64,000 nt of DNA from Magnetococcales bacterium (GTDB lineage Bacteria > Pseudomonadota > Magnetococcia > Magnetococcales > Magnetaquicoccaceae), in contig JAANAU010000007.1 of NCBI GenBank assembly GCA_011089965.1, forward strand, positions 60,121 through 124,120, read 5' to 3'. Below, piece after piece: positions 55,555-63,896 of this stretch. The position numbers and the translations under genes are program-made. The stretch's first letter is position 1. Each line of letters starts with the position of its first letter. The notes beneath the pieces were generated by a model. That model made no database searches and was not told the origin of the DNA. It saw only the letters and a program-made list of their open reading frames with translations.

Positions 55555-56041
55555 ACAGCTCCTGCACATTTGCGGTGCCCGGGAGTTGGCGCAGATCGCG
55601 GTTCCGGAGGAGCTGGGTCTGGTCTCTCCGGAGCTGATGCGTCGCACTTTGTTGCAGGAAGAGCGGGACAGCTTCACCGATGCCGAACGGGGGGCTGCCG
55701 ATGCCGGACAGGAGCGGATCGTACAGAGTTTGCACGATGCCACGGTATTGATCGACTCCTATCTGGTATTGCGGCCCGGCTTGCCCGTTTCCCCGGAGCA
55801 GGTGGCGCGCACCCCTTTGCCGCGCATCTGTGCGGTATTGGCCCGGCGTCTTTTGCATCGGGAGCGGGTTCCGGAGGCCGTGGTGGCGGGTCATGTTCTG
55901 GCCATGGAGTGGTTGCGGGATCTGTCTGCTGGTCGTGTGGCCTTCTTGTCCGGGGGTGCGGTCGTGGGTGCCGGGGCACCGGACTGTATCAGCAAGCCCC
56001 GGATTTTCGATGATTCCACTTTGCGCGGGTTTGTTCGATGA
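55535..56041 (+). CDS. Mu gp36-like protein (DUF1320)
   Basis: 168 residues. YATIEQLLHICGARELAQIA, RIVQSLHDATVLIDSYLVLR and LPRICAVLARRLLHRE match the DUF1320/gp36 family, which acts in head-tail connection. The ATG at 55535 has ACGGAG upstream, inside the previous gene. The following gene starts in an ATGA overlap. Confidence 0.85.
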   Translation: MSYATIEQLLHICGARELAQIAVPEELGLVSPELMRRTLLQEERDSFTDAERGAADAGQERIVQSLHDATVLIDSYLVLRPGLPVSPEQVARTPLPRICAVLARRLLHRERVPEAVVAGHVLAMEWLRDLSAGRVAFLSGGAVVGAGAPDCISKPRIFDDSTLRGFVR

Positions 56042-56466
56042 CCGATCTGTTGGCTGCCGAACCATTGATTCTGGATCGTTTGCGTGACCGGGTGGCTTTG
56101 GCGCGTCAGGTACACGGTGCGCGCACCTTCAAGGCCATTCCGGCGCGCACCGGGGCCATGCCTGCTCTTTATCTGATTGCCGACGGTTTTCAGCCGCTCA
56201 TGCGGGCCGGGTGTGAACAGGCCGTGGAGCAGGTGTGGCTGGTGGTCGTTGCCGTACGCAATCTGCACGATGCCGAGGGTGGCCAGGGAGAGCGTCGTGA
56301 GGCCGGACCCTTGTTGTTTCAGGTTTGTCAGGCGCTCATCGGTTGGCAGCCTGTTCCGGAGTTGGGGGCCATGCATTTGATCGCCTCCCCCGGTTCGGTA
56401 TTCAGTGACGAGCAGGCTTTGTTCTCGTTGCGTTTTGCTATGCGTTTTGTTTTGTGTGGTGTTTGA
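56038..56466 (+). CDS. Mu gp37-like protein (DUF1834)
   Basis: 142 residues. LDRLRDRVALARQVHGARTF, ALYLIADGFQPL, VEQVWLVVVAVRNLHDAEGG, and C-terminal ALFSLRFAMRFVL match gp37/DUF1834-like proteins next to gp36 in Mu-type phages, likely a tail-completion protein. ATGA overlap with the gene before. Confidence 0.75.
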   Translation: MTDLLAAEPLILDRLRDRVALARQVHGARTFKAIPARTGAMPALYLIADGFQPLMRAGCEQAVEQVWLVVVAVRNLHDAEGGQGERREAGPLLFQVCQALIGWQPVPELGAMHLIASPGSVFSDEQALFSLRFAMRFVLCGV

Positions 56467-56485
56467 CTGCCATGGAAAGAGAGTC

Positions 56486-56854
56486 ATGAAACAACTCGGT
56501 CCCATACTTCTGCCTGCTGGAATGGTTTGGAGTGATCGTCATGATGTTGCGTGCGTTGAACAGACGGTGGTCCGCACTTTGGGCGGAAGACCGGTGATCT
56601 GGGTCAACCCGTTGCGTGGTGGCATGCCCATCACCCTGGTGGCTCAGAGCGACGCAGCCTGGCTGGATCGCTCCACTGTGGAGGCTCTGGTGCTGTTGGC
56701 AGCCCAGCCCGGGGCCTCCCATCCCTTGATTTGGGACCAATGGCATTTCACGGTTTTGTTTCGTCACGACACCCCACCCGCCATGACCGCGGTCCCCATT
56801 TGGCCAGGTCATGATCGGTTCACCGCAACCATTCGGTTGTTACGTATCGATTAG
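56486..56854 (+). CDS. hypothetical phage-associated protein
   Basis: 122 residues, MKQLGPILLPAGMVWSDRHD. A beta-rich pattern (FTVLFRHDTPPAMTAVPIWP). GGAAAGAGAG before the ATG. Similar-sized proteins follow gp37 in related clusters, but I do not know the function. Last gene before the repeat that separates head-like from tail-like genes. Confidence 0.55.
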   Translation: MKQLGPILLPAGMVWSDRHDVACVEQTVVRTLGGRPVIWVNPLRGGMPITLVAQSDAAWLDRSTVEALVLLAAQPGASHPLIWDQWHFTVLFRHDTPPAMTAVPIWPGHDRFTATIRLLRID

Positions 56855-56865
56855 GGTTCCAAGTA

Positions 56866-57027
56866 TTGAAAAAAAAGAGGGGGTCTGGGGGATTCATCCC
56901 CAAGGGTTTTAATATTAAAAAATAAATAATTTTTAAACTGTTTTGTTTAAAGAATTAAAGGACTAAAGTCCCAGGGTGGCTCTTGCCCCTGGACCCCACC
57001 AGGGGGGTAACCCCCCTGGACCCCTGA
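56866..57027 (+). repeat. composite hairpin repeat, complete copy 5 (A + linker + B)
   Basis: Same order as copy 1: TTGAAAAAAAAGAGGGGG, A hairpin (one imperfect pair), an AT-rich linker, then B with CCAGGG...CCCCTGG and CCAGGGGGG-TAA-CCCCCCTGG. It starts 12 bases after the stop of the hypothetical gene at 56486-56854 and ends about 45 bases before the next start. Confidence 0.85.
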
Positions 57028-57071
57028 TACTCGCGCACCGCACGCACCACAGCCTCCCGGGAGAGATCCAT

Positions 57072-58100
57072 ATGGCCATCCAAAGCTCCGAAATCAAATG
57101 GTACAAACCACTGAACGTCAGTGACACCAACAGTAATGGCGGCCCCATGTCACATATCGAAATCCCGGACAACGTGAAAAACAATGTCTGGCCCGACGTT
57201 CCCCAGGCCGAACGGACAACAGGATCAACCAAATACAGAAAAACATTCATAAAAATCGCCAACGATGACGACCTCCCCCTGATTGCCCCACGCATCTTCA
57301 TCGAAACCCCCACCCCGGGAGATGACCTCGTGGTGCTGATGGAAGGAACCCAAACCGATACCCAAACCCAGGCCATCACCTATGCCCGCTGCTACGGCTG
57401 CGGCCAACTCGAATCCGATGCACTCAGCGGAGATACCACCATCCCGGTCATGGTGGAAAACGGCAACAACCTCGCCGGCAACGGCATCTTCCAAACCAAT
57501 GACCTGATCCGCATCTCGGACAAAGAACATGTGAACGCCGTGACAGGCAATACCCAGTTCCTGCGTCTGGCTGCCAGCAATGCCGTCTCCTGGAATGGCA
57601 ACCTGGCCACCCTCACACTGGCCAGCTCCAACACCCTGGAGTTCAACTTTTCAGCAACCAATACCCGGGTCGCCTCGGTGATCGAAACCGATGACATCAC
57701 CACCTCAATCACCGGCTGGCAGGAGTCCACCACCGCCGGAACCTACAACGAAACCACCCACCCCGTGACCTGTGACCACATCGGCACCATCGAGGAGAAC
57801 TGGACCCTCACCTTTTCCAATGCCACCCAGTTCACCTGTGCCGGAGCGCGCGTCGGCACCGTGGGCAGCGGCTCCATCAGCTCCAGCTTTGCCCCCAACA
57901 ACCCCAACTTCAACAAACCCTACTTCACCCTGTCCGGTGGAACACCACCCTGGGGCGGCACCTGGGCCAGCGGCGACACCCTCTCCTGGACCACCCACCC
58001 GGCTGCCGTGGCCATCTGGGAAAAACGCCAGGTTCCTGCCGGAACCAACAGCCACGCAGGCAACAAGGTGGTGGTGGCCATCAGCGGAGAGAGCGCATGA
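57072..58100 (+). CDS. hypothetical phage tail-region protein
   Basis: 342 residues. MAIQSSEIKWYKPLNVSDTN, IPDNVKNNVWPDVPQAERTT and GSTKYRKTFIKIANDDDLPL are followed by beta-rich, Thr/Ser/Asn-rich sequence. I cannot assign a named family. It is the first of four overlapping genes that end with a tail-hub-like protein, so a role in the tail tip or baseplate is inferred. GGGAGAGATCC precedes the ATG. Confidence 0.6.
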   Translation: MAIQSSEIKWYKPLNVSDTNSNGGPMSHIEIPDNVKNNVWPDVPQAERTTGSTKYRKTFIKIANDDDLPLIAPRIFIETPTPGDDLVVLMEGTQTDTQTQAITYARCYGCGQLESDALSGDTTIPVMVENGNNLAGNGIFQTNDLIRISDKEHVNAVTGNTQFLRLAASNAVSWNGNLATLTLASSNTLEFNFSATNTRVASVIETDDITTSITGWQESTTAGTYNETTHPVTCDHIGTIEENWTLTFSNATQFTCAGARVGTVGSGSISSSFAPNNPNFNKPYFTLSGGTPPWGGTWASGDTLSWTTHPAAVAIWEKRQVPAGTNSHAGNKVVVAISGESA

Positions 58101-59200
58101 CCGCTCTGGAAACCCAACTGCTGCTGGAATTCGCACCCCATGCCCACATCCATGCCACCCCCTTTGAACTGCGCCTGGCCGAAGATCGGGGAGCAGCCCC
58201 GGTCCAGGTGCAACCCGTGGTGGTGCCAGCCTGGACCCGCGCCTTGGCCGCCGAAGAGTACGCCCCCTGGCTCGATCAGGCGCTGATCCAGGAACAACCG
58301 GGCTGCAAACGAATCCGACTCTACTGCTCCGAACAGGCAGCCAGCCAAACCCGCCTGATCGTCCAGGGAGGAACAGCCACCTCCCTCGGACGACGCCAGG
58401 CACCCCTGATGGAAACCCTGGTCTGGGTCCGCACCCATGCCAAAAAACTGCGCCATTTCCAGGATCACCCCACAGTCCGCATCATCGATCATACCCGCTT
58501 CTACAACGGACGCGGCGAACCCTGCCCACTCCCGGAATTTGATCCGGCCACCGGCACCTTTCACCATCCCCAGGAGATCACCGGAGCACTGGTGGTGGAA
58601 TACACTCCCGGCTTCACCCTCTATGAAATCCACTACGACACCGGCGAAACCCAACTGCCCGCCACCTGGTTCCGGGAAATGAAACTGGCCTGGCTGGCTG
58701 GCAACATCCATGACGCCACCATCCCCCAGGTGCAGGTGATCGCCATTGGTCCAGACCGGGCCGATCAACTCGCCTTCAGCCGCGACTTCTGGCCACCCCA
58801 TGCCGCCACCAGCTCCGGCTACCGCTCCCGCACCAAAGAACCGTTTGTCCAACAGAATGACGGATATCTTTACACAGGCAGCGGCAATCCAGAGTCATGC
58901 TGGGAAAAATGCAAGAATAAAATCCAACCCGAAGCACGCCTGCTCACCCAGGCAGAACTGGAGGCGATCCGCAACTGTGTGGAACTGGAACGCAACCCCA
59001 AATTCCACTATGTCGAATCCTCCCGCATCGAACGCACCGAACGGATCACCGCCTTGGACAATCCGGAAATGTACATCGATGTGGCCCGCCCCGTGGAACT
59101 GACCATGCGGCTGCAACGGGCCGATGGCGGGGTGTGCACTACCCGCCCGCCAACAGGCTGTTGCCCGGAAATCATCCTGCGTTTTTCCAACCACTCCTGA
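58097..59200 (+). CDS. hypothetical phage tail-region protein
   Basis: 367 residues. ATGA overlap with the gene before. The segment GALVVEYTPGFTLYEIHYDT (about 176-195) and a Cys-rich C-terminus (VCTTRPPTGCCPE) stand out. No signal peptide or membrane segment. Function unknown; context suggests a structural tail protein. Confidence 0.55.
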   Translation: MTALETQLLLEFAPHAHIHATPFELRLAEDRGAAPVQVQPVVVPAWTRALAAEEYAPWLDQALIQEQPGCKRIRLYCSEQAASQTRLIVQGGTATSLGRRQAPLMETLVWVRTHAKKLRHFQDHPTVRIIDHTRFYNGRGEPCPLPEFDPATGTFHHPQEITGALVVEYTPGFTLYEIHYDTGETQLPATWFREMKLAWLAGNIHDATIPQVQVIAIGPDRADQLAFSRDFWPPHAATSSGYRSRTKEPFVQQNDGYLYTGSGNPESCWEKCKNKIQPEARLLTQAELEAIRNCVELERNPKFHYVESSRIERTERITALDNPEMYIDVARPVELTMRLQRADGGVCTTRPPTGCCPEIILRFSNHS

Positions 59201-59212
59201 CACACCACGCCC

Positions 59213-60313
59213 ATGGCTGCGGAGATCTTTCCACGCATCAACCCAGGCCCGTTCGACCGCATCACCGGCTGGTCCTGGCCCACCATCACCTATCGGCTGC
59301 ACCTCATCCGGGATGACGGCCTGCACTACACCCCGGAAACACCGGAAAATCTGGAAATCCTGCTGTACGATTCCCGGTGGAACCTGTTGTTCACAGGCAG
59401 CACCAGCGCCGTTCCAGAATTGCACCACATGGCGGCCACGCCGGGTCTGATCCTGCGCTTCACCTATGTTGCGCCCCATTATGTCATCAGCTTTGACCGG
59501 ACCGTGCTGCGCACCCTGCTGGAGTTGACCGGCAACCACTTTGAACTGTTTCTGGTCACCCAGGGAGAACGCACCCTGGAGTGCACCTATCCGCGCCGCT
59601 ATACCGGAAACGGACCAGAACCGCGCCACATCCGCCCCGGATCCCATACCATACCCATCCCGTTCTGGGAACGCACCACCCAAACCCTGCAAACCCATCT
59701 CAGAACCCTGCGCATCCAAACCACCATCCGCTCCAGCGTCCCCTTCACCACCCACTACACCATCAGCAACGGAATGGCCCTGGCGCGCTTTCGACTCCCC
59801 ATCCTGGCCGTCACCTGGACCCCCAATGCCCGTCTGACCGGCTGGAACCATACCCTCCATTTGACCATACTCTGTCCGGGCATCGAATACCTCCTGCCCC
59901 GGCAGATCATTGCCAACCTGAATCCGCCGCCCGACCCACCCTCCAGCCCGACCGATCAGGTCAAAACGCTCCATGGCGGTCTGATCGTCACGCTCGGACT
60001 GGGTGCCTGTTCAGGACTCTGGAGCAGCATGCAGGTTGCACTCCATACAAACTTCAATTATGAAGCCACCCTGCCCTTTGCGGCCACCGAATCCTCCGGT
60101 TACAACACCACGTTCCCAATCGGAGGGGTGCATGGCCCCAACCTGGCCAGCAGCCAATCCTACATCCGCACCCATACCCTGGTCTGGAGTCCGGATCACT
60201 TCCTGTACCAGACCGGTCACTGGCCCCTGGTGTATCACTCCCAGATCGCCACGCTCGAACCAAGTCCCGTCGCACGCTACGACGCCATCGACCTTCAACC
60301 CCAACCCGAGTAA
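59213..60313 (+). CDS. hypothetical phage tail-region protein
   Basis: 366 residues, beta-rich, starting MAAEIFPRINPGPFDRITGW. It has HNTTFPIGGV-like loops (SSGYNTTFPIGGVHGPN) late in the sequence. It ends one base into the next gene's ATG. No family recognised; linked by position to the tail hub. Confidence 0.5.
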   Translation: MAAEIFPRINPGPFDRITGWSWPTITYRLHLIRDDGLHYTPETPENLEILLYDSRWNLLFTGSTSAVPELHHMAATPGLILRFTYVAPHYVISFDRTVLRTLLELTGNHFELFLVTQGERTLECTYPRRYTGNGPEPRHIRPGSHTIPIPFWERTTQTLQTHLRTLRIQTTIRSSVPFTTHYTISNGMALARFRLPILAVTWTPNARLTGWNHTLHLTILCPGIEYLLPRQIIANLNPPPDPPSSPTDQVKTLHGGLIVTLGLGACSGLWSSMQVALHTNFNYEATLPFAATESSGYNTTFPIGGVHGPNLASSQSYIRTHTLVWSPDHFLYQTGHWPLVYHSQIATLEPSPVARYDAIDLQPQPE

Positions 60314-62643
60314 TGCCCATGGGTCACCGCTATTGGCGTGTCTACATCACCGAATCCACAGCCGGTTCCAATATGCTCATCTCCCTCTACGAAGTGGAGA
60401 TGCGCAATGCCAACAGCAACAACATGGACCTGTGCAACGGAGGGACCGCCTCTGCCAGCCATGCCACCAACGATGCCTACAAGCTGTTCGACAACAACAC
60501 CAGCAGCTACTGGAACAATGGCAGTCCCGGAGCACCCTCATGGTTTTGCTACGATTTCGGGTCCGGCAATCCGGTCGTGGTGGAAGAGTTGTGGATTCTG
60601 CCGCGCTACTCCAGCCAATCCCCACAGGCGTTTCAATGCCAATGGTCGGATGACGGGGTCACCTGGAACACCCAGGGCAGCTGGACCAACCAGAGCTGGA
60701 ATACAGGCTATTTCACCAAATACAATCTCCCGGCATTCACCCTGCCCATGGTCCACGCCCAACGCACGCTCCCCTATGCGCTGGCCCTGGAAAGCCGTCG
60801 ACTGGCCGGATACGATCTGGGAGTGTTCGTCCATACCACGAGCAACCACCTCTATGCCATGGCTCTGAGCCGACAACAGATCCATGCCTACCCCCTGACT
60901 CTCGAACAGAGCCATGAACAGCCATGCGGTTTCCTCCTGGCCCGGGCCAACCCGCAGAATTATGCCATCGGCCTGGAATCCGGCTTTGTCCAGGCATGGC
61001 AGGCCTTGCTGGAGTCCAGACTCTCCCAACCCCTGTATGACACCTGGACCAACACAAAAACGCAATCGTGGTCCACACGCCAAATCGCCACCAAAGATCA
61101 CGTTCAACCCTATCTTGCGACCAGCACACTCGGCCCGGTCGTTCGGACACAACCGTATGATCTCTTGACATGCAACCTGGCCAATGCCTGGCAACACCAT
61201 CTCTGGAACCACCTGCCTGCTGCAACCACCCGGATCGAAACCATACCGGATGTGATCTGGAATGGTCAGGCCATGGAACTGATCACCCTCACCCTCTCCT
61301 GGTCTGCCGAACAGGTCAGCTGGGTGGCCCACCTGACACTCGCCGAGGAGCGGACCTTTCTGGAGATCCACATGGATCAACCGGTCACCCTGGAGATTCA
61401 AACCATCCGGTTCCAGATGGTGGTGACCGGCAAGGAGCTGATCCGCACAGCCTCGGCAGCACCGCAACGGCTGGTCACGGCCATGGGCAGACCGATCCGT
61501 CACGAACTGCCCCGCGCCCTCCCGTTCACCCGCACCTGGGAGCAGGCAGTCTGGGCACGCGCGGCTGTGGAAGAGGCCTTGCAGGAGACGGTCATCTGGG
61601 AACTGCCCAACTGGCGTCTGCCCGGGCAGAGGTTGCACGTCAAGGAGGTGGCACCACTGGAGGTGGCCAAAATGATGGCCAGGGCCGCTGGCGGCGTGGT
61701 GCGTTCCAGACCCGATGGCCAGATCGTCGCAGCCCCGCTCTTTCCTCTGCCGGTTCCGGAGTGGGAGAAGGCAACGTGCGACCATCTGTTGACCGACCAT
61801 GCCGATCTCATCGCCTGCCGCGCCGAACTCCACCCTTCAACCCGCATCAACAGCGTGACCGTCTCCGAACAGACCCCGGAACTTCAACCCCCGGAGCTGC
61901 GCCTGGAGATCGATCCGGAGAGCCATCCTGGCAACCAGCCCCACGCTCCAGAGCAGACCATCCGGCTGCTGGCACCTCTCTCGCCAGGCGTGACGCTCCA
62001 CTCTCTGGCCCACTCATGCGGGACGTGGATGCCGACCGAACCGGTCACCCGCACCCATCATGAACTGGTCCGCTTTACCGGCAGTACACGGGCCGTGTTG
62101 TCCTGCCCGCTCACCACGATTCAGGAGATCACCTGGTTGGGGAACGATCTGGGCGCTGTGACCTTGGCAGCAGATGGCCGCACCCTGTGCGCCGCCCGTC
62201 CAGGGGTGGCGCTGGCTGCGGTGCAGGGGCTGACCGCAACACACACGCTCTATCCGTTCAAGGCACCTGCCACTGTCAACGGTTCTGACCGCTTTTCCGC
62301 CTTGCTGGTGGCACGGGCGGATCAAACGCACGGATTGGGATTATCGATGACCATGCAACGTCATGCAGAAGGGGAGGTACGACAGAAAGAGATCCTCTCT
62401 CCCCTGTTGTCTGATCTCAGGGTGGTTCAAAGCAGGGCTGTGGCCGAGTTGGATGCTGGGGAAACCCTGAACACCATGCATCTGACGCTGGTATTGAAAC
62501 CAGAGATCCAACCCGGATCCATGGTCGAGGTCCAGGATGGCTGGTATGGCACCGGATACCGGGGCGTGGTCATCGCCGTCTCCCATGAGATCACCCGCAA
62601 CCAGGCCAACACCCGCTTGCAGGTGGTCACAAAAGGTGGCTGA
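60313..62643 (+). CDS. tail-hub-like protein with N-terminal F5/8 type C domain
   Basis: 776 residues. The first 150 or so residues form an F5/8 type C (discoidin) module: HRYWRVYITESTAGSNMLIS, ASHATNDAYKLFDNNTSSYW, WFCYDFGSGNPVVVEELWIL, QCQWSDDGVTWNTQGSWTNQ. The central and C-terminal parts (MARAAGGVVRSRPDGQIVAA, and a late GTGYRGVVIAVSHEI) resemble tail-hub/gpP-like proteins. ATG at 60313 overlaps the previous stop by one base; 60319 is an alternative. Likely a host-surface-binding tail tip. Confidence 0.7.
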   Translation: MPMGHRYWRVYITESTAGSNMLISLYEVEMRNANSNNMDLCNGGTASASHATNDAYKLFDNNTSSYWNNGSPGAPSWFCYDFGSGNPVVVEELWILPRYSSQSPQAFQCQWSDDGVTWNTQGSWTNQSWNTGYFTKYNLPAFTLPMVHAQRTLPYALALESRRLAGYDLGVFVHTTSNHLYAMALSRQQIHAYPLTLEQSHEQPCGFLLARANPQNYAIGLESGFVQAWQALLESRLSQPLYDTWTNTKTQSWSTRQIATKDHVQPYLATSTLGPVVRTQPYDLLTCNLANAWQHHLWNHLPAATTRIETIPDVIWNGQAMELITLTLSWSAEQVSWVAHLTLAEERTFLEIHMDQPVTLEIQTIRFQMVVTGKELIRTASAAPQRLVTAMGRPIRHELPRALPFTRTWEQAVWARAAVEEALQETVIWELPNWRLPGQRLHVKEVAPLEVAKMMARAAGGVVRSRPDGQIVAAPLFPLPVPEWEKATCDHLLTDHADLIACRAELHPSTRINSVTVSEQTPELQPPELRLEIDPESHPGNQPHAPEQTIRLLAPLSPGVTLHSLAHSCGTWMPTEPVTRTHHELVRFTGSTRAVLSCPLTTIQEITWLGNDLGAVTLAADGRTLCAARPGVALAAVQGLTATHTLYPFKAPATVNGSDRFSALLVARADQTHGLGLSMTMQRHAEGEVRQKEILSPLLSDLRVVQSRAVAELDAGETLNTMHLTLVLKPEIQPGSMVEVQDGWYGTGYRGVVIAVSHEITRNQANTRLQVVTKGG

Positions 62644-62655
62644 TCCCGGATCCCG

Positions 62656-62952
62656 TCAGCGGGACTGGGGCCTGGCTCCCTCTTTGGGCAGATCCTTCAA
62701 CCCCTCGATGGGCGGGGCAAAAATGGGATTGTCCATGCCGCCAACCGGCAGATACTGTTCTTTGAGATCCAGGACGCACTGGGTGACATAGGCATCCACC
62801 TCCTTGGCCGGCACCTGATCCTCGATTGCAAACTGCTTGCATTGGATCATCAACTCTTCATCCGAGGGAACGGCCTCGGCTGCTTCCACCGCCAAACCAC
62901 TCAGCACCACCACGCCCGCCAACCACGTGGACAACATCCATTGCGCTCTCAT
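62656..62952 (-). CDS. small secreted cysteine-pair protein (paralogue 1)
   Basis: 98 residues. Signal peptide (LSTWLAGVVVLSGLAVEAAEA), then CKQFAIEDQVPAKEVDAYVT and QCVLDLKEQY. The pattern C-x3-(Y/F)-A-x-E-D-x-V...Y-x2-Q-C-x2-D-L is shared with the next gene, so the two Cys may form one disulfide in a helical hairpin. AAGGGATGG before the ATG at 62952. Function unknown. Confidence 0.72.
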   Translation of the reverse strand: MRAQWMLSTWLAGVVVLSGLAVEAAEAVPSDEELMIQCKQFAIEDQVPAKEVDAYVTQCVLDLKEQYLPVGGMDNPIFAPPIEGLKDLPKEGARPQSR

Positions 62953-63004
62953 GATGAACCATCCCTTTCTGGCAAAACAATCGACACGAAAAAACCGGTC
63001 AGCC

Positions 63005-63346
63005 TCACCGAGGCCGCCCGGGCTGGGTCGGAAGAACATTTTTTTTGCCCTCGGGCGCAGACGTATTGGCCGGAGGTGTGGACGGTGGCGCGCTTGTCGG
63101 CTCCTCCACGACCTCAGACTCGGCATCCTCCTCCTCGTAGGCGCGATCCAGGGCCAGATCCCGCAGACACTGCTGCATGTAATGGCTCAAATGCTGGCTT
63201 TTGACCCCATCCTCACGGGCATAACGTTCACAGGTGGCCCTGGGATCCTCTCCTCTGGCCGCACTGCCCGCTGGCGCAGCCGATGACCAGACCGGCCACA
63301 AACCAACTCCCATCCCGATCACAACCATGCCCACAATACGCCACAT
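63005..63346 (-). CDS. small secreted cysteine-pair protein (paralogue 2)
   Basis: 113 residues. Signal peptide (MVVIGMGVGLWPVWSSAAPA), then CERYAREDGVKSQHLSHYMQ and QCLRDLALDRAYEEEDAESE, followed by a Pro/Ser/Thr tail. It shares the C...ED.V...Y..QC..DL pattern with the gene at 62656-62952, 52 bases downstream. GGGAAGTGG precedes the ATG at 63346. Function unknown. Confidence 0.7.
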   Translation of the reverse strand: MWRIVGMVVIGMGVGLWPVWSSAAPAGSAARGEDPRATCERYAREDGVKSQHLSHYMQQCLRDLALDRAYEEEDAESEVVEEPTSAPPSTPPANTSAPEGKKNVLPTQPGRPR

Positions 63347-63457
63347 AGAATCCACTTCCCGCCTGTCTGCCCACTGGTTGATCTTTTGCCGTCTGCTCTC
63401 ATCCAACCCGCATCCAGATACCATACCACATCCAACATCAAAGGGAACAGGATCCAT

Positions 63458-63781
63458 TCACGAAGAGGCAACCCACACCATGCGCGGCTGCACCCCATTG
63501 TCTTCCGGCAGATCGACCGGTTGATGCAACATGGCGCTCATGGCATCGTCAACCATGGCATCGATCTTTTTTTCAACCAGGGCGTGATGACTGAACAACA
63601 CCGGCACCACAAACCGCTCTCCAGGTGCTGCCGCTCCCGACAAACTGACCCGATCCCGCCGGGAATTGCCTCCACGCTCTGTGGTTGGCGTTGCCTGCTC
63701 CTCCTGCCGCACCGGCCGTGACCGCCCCTTGGCAGCCCGCACCGGCTCCACCCCCGACTCAGTTGGCCATGAAATATCCAT
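63458..63781 (-). CDS. hypothetical protein
   Basis: 107 residues. GGAGGTGTG precedes the ATG at 63781. The first half is Arg/Thr/Gly-rich and likely disordered; the second half (VEKKIDAMVDDAMSAMLHQP) looks helical. No signal peptide. Unknown family. Confidence 0.5.
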   Translation of the reverse strand: MDISWPTESGVEPVRAAKGRSRPVRQEEQATPTTERGGNSRRDRVSLSGAAAPGERFVVPVLFSHHALVEKKIDAMVDDAMSAMLHQPVDLPEDNGVQPRMVWVASS

Positions 63782-63896
63782 GACACACCTCCAGACCTTT
63801 ACTTTTATTAATCCACGCGCAAACTGCCTGACTGTTACGCCTTGCAGAAGTTATCGGTCAGGCCTGCCCCGAAGAAAAGCAAAAAAAAAGACCGGC

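Noticed and set aside
7759..57027. Hairpin repeats as a CRISPR array
   Set aside because: Copies are isolated and kilobases apart, with no regular spacers and no cas genes.
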